Assembly: GCA_008638375.1 (NCBI GenBank)
Contig: CM018043.1
Span: forward strand, 56,996,947-57,060,946
Direction of reading: 5' to 3'
DNA: 64,000 bases
Source of the DNA: Nyssa sinensis
Lineage: Eukaryota; Streptophyta; Magnoliopsida; Cornales; Nyssaceae
The stretch's first letter is position 1; every line of letters begins with the position of its first letter. Below, one piece after another: positions 63,087 through 64,000 of this stretch. The notes under the pieces were generated by a model that worked only from the letters and a program-made list of their open reading frames with translations, was not told the DNA's origin and did no database searches. Position numbers and translations under genes: made by a program.

Positions 63087-64000
63087 TTATTGATAATACT
63101 GTCTTAGGTGCTCGATGTTCCATGGTCTGGGAATCAGTTTTCCCTCCATGTCTTCCAACCAGTAGGTTGTTGGCCTGTTAATCTTTATAATTCGGTAAGG
63201 TCCTTCCCAATTTGGGGACAACTTTCCCATCGTAGGTTCCTTGGTATTTGGGAAGATTCTTCGTAGAACCAGATCACCTAAGTCAAAGTTTCTACCTTTG
63301 ACCTTTTTATTAAAGCTTTTGGCCATCCTTCGTTGACATTCTTCCATTCGAATTGAAGCCTGTTCTCTTTTTCCTTCGAGTAAGTCGAGGTTCTCGATTA
63401 ACTGAAGCGGATTTGTTTCCGGATTGAAGGCTTCTGTTCTCCATGTGGGCATACCGATTTCTACGGGAATGACCGCCTCAGAACCATATGTGAGTGAGAA
63501 TGGTGTTTCCTGGGTAGCACTGCTCCTCGTTGTTCGGTAAGCCCAGAGTACTCCAGGAAGTTCTTCTGTCCATTTTCCTTTTGCTCGTTCCAGCCTCTTT
63601 TTGATACCACTTAATATAGTCCGGTTAGTCACCTCGGCCTGTCCGTTTGCCTGTGGATGTCCTGGCGAGGAAAAATGATGGCTGATATGGAGATCGTCAC
63701 AGAATTTTCTAAATACTTTTCCTGAAAACTGGGTGCCATTATCTGATACGATAGTTCGTGGCACTCCAAACCTGCAAACGATATTTCTCCATGTGAAATT
63801 TTTTACATCCACCTCGGTAATGTGAGTCAGTGGTTCTGCTTCCGCCCATTTGGAGAAGTAATCAATAGCGATCAACAAATACTTCCTATTTTGAGGAGCT
63901 TTGGGCAAAGGTCCAACAATATCCATCCCCCATTGGGCAAAAGGCCAGGGACTGACAATGGGTACAAGCTCTTGTTGTGGTAGATGTTGATAAGAAGCAA
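63087..64000 (-). CDS. Ty3/gypsy polyprotein, integrase C-terminal part (partial)
   Basis: Open from the window edge to TAA at 63087, about 303 residues. It starts in the linker after the zinc finger (QQELVPIVSPWPFAQWG), then the core: the first catalytic Asp in MDIVGPLPK, DYFSKWAEAEPL, the second Asp in VSDNGTQF, GHPQANGQAE with the catalytic Glu, then VLWAYRTTRSSATQETPF, and a carboxy part with KLSPNWEGPYRI and HLRQYYQ. No chromodomain follows, as expected for the Tat branch. All three DDE residues are present and no stop interrupts the segment, so the copy is fairly young. Confidence 0.92.
   Translation of the reverse strand, partial: ASYQHLPQQELVPIVSPWPFAQWGMDIVGPLPKAPQNRKYLLIAIDYFSKWAEAEPLTHITEVDVKNFTWRNIVCRFGVPRTIVSDNGTQFSGKVFRKFCDDLHISHHFSSPGHPQANGQAEVTNRTILSGIKKRLERAKGKWTEELPGVLWAYRTTRSSATQETPFSLTYGSEAVIPVEIGMPTWRTEAFNPETNPLQLIENLDLLEGKREQASIRMEECQRRMAKSFNKKVKGRNFDLGDLVLRRIFPNTKEPTMGKLSPNWEGPYRIIKINRPTTYWLEDMEGKLIPRPWNIEHLRQYYQ

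Larger units (their letters stand above)
59188..64000 (-). mobile_element. Tat-lineage Ty3/gypsy retrotransposon, 3' part
   Basis: Read on the minus strand from the window edge: integrase end of pol (64000-63087), 79-bp tandem repeats, an opposite-strand ORF of the Transposase_28/plant-mobile type (60235-62287), polypurine tract, and the 3' LTR (59724-59188). The extra antisense ORF between pol and the 3' LTR, and tandem repeats in that 3' untranslated zone, are known traits of the Tat (Ogre/Retand) branch. The 5' LTR, gag, protease and reverse transcriptase lie outside the window. Confidence 0.8.

Noticed and set aside
1..64000. tRNA, rRNA, CRISPR array or bacterial-type operon
   Set aside because: None seen. 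The tRNA-like boxes found belong to SINEs, and the tandem arrays lack the spacer pattern of CRISPR.

Overview
This is plant nuclear DNA, most likely from a eudicot. It is AT-rich and has long non-coding stretches. Its genes are multi-exon with GT-AG introns and encode plant families: a PIP aquaporin, a class III peroxidase, GPI-anchored aspartic proteases and an OSCA channel. Repeats include Au-like SINEs, L1-type LINE fragments, a Harbinger relic and Ty3/gypsy LTR elements. The species cannot be named from the sequence alone.

Layout. 1.8-2.6 kb: a broken PIP2-type aquaporin (no exon 1 in the window, one-base frameshift in the last exon). 3-7.3 kb: a repeat district with a Harbinger transposase relic, a 220-bp tandem duplication, and a 0.9-kb tandem duplication with a solo LTR in one copy. 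8.3-11.3 kb: an intact seven-exon METTL23-like methyltransferase, convergent with an intact four-exon class III peroxidase (12-13.2 kb). 16.6-24.5 kb: a seven-exon ESF1-like pre-rRNA processing gene with telo-box and site II promoter motifs, two LINE fragments in introns and several single-base frame breaks. 26.6-32.3 kb and 41.0-47.3 kb: two intact ten-exon aspartic protease paralogs in the same orientation, separated by about 8.7 kb of repeat-rich DNA. 48.9-50.0 kb: an intact three-exon gene for a 129-residue cysteine-rich protein of unknown function. 53.5-56.1 kb: an OSCA4/CSC1-like channel gene, single exon, with one extra base. 59.2 kb to the end: the 3' part of a Tat-lineage Ty3/gypsy retrotransposon on the minus strand (integrase, 79-bp tandem repeats, an intron-containing antisense ORF on the plus strand, 3' LTR).

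The genes belong to unrelated pathways: water transport, methylation, cell-wall redox, ribosome biogenesis, extracellular proteolysis and mechanosensitive ion flux. There is no operon-like logic. What ties the window together is structural: repeated local tandem duplications, transposons nested in introns, and a recurrent pattern of single extra bases in three of the conserved genes while four others are perfectly open. That pattern could be uncorrected sequence error or real decay.

I found no new multi-gene system. The best leads are the cysteine-rich gene with its repeated CLPxC motif, the spliced antisense ORF of the retroelement, and the cryptic splice acceptor in the second protease.
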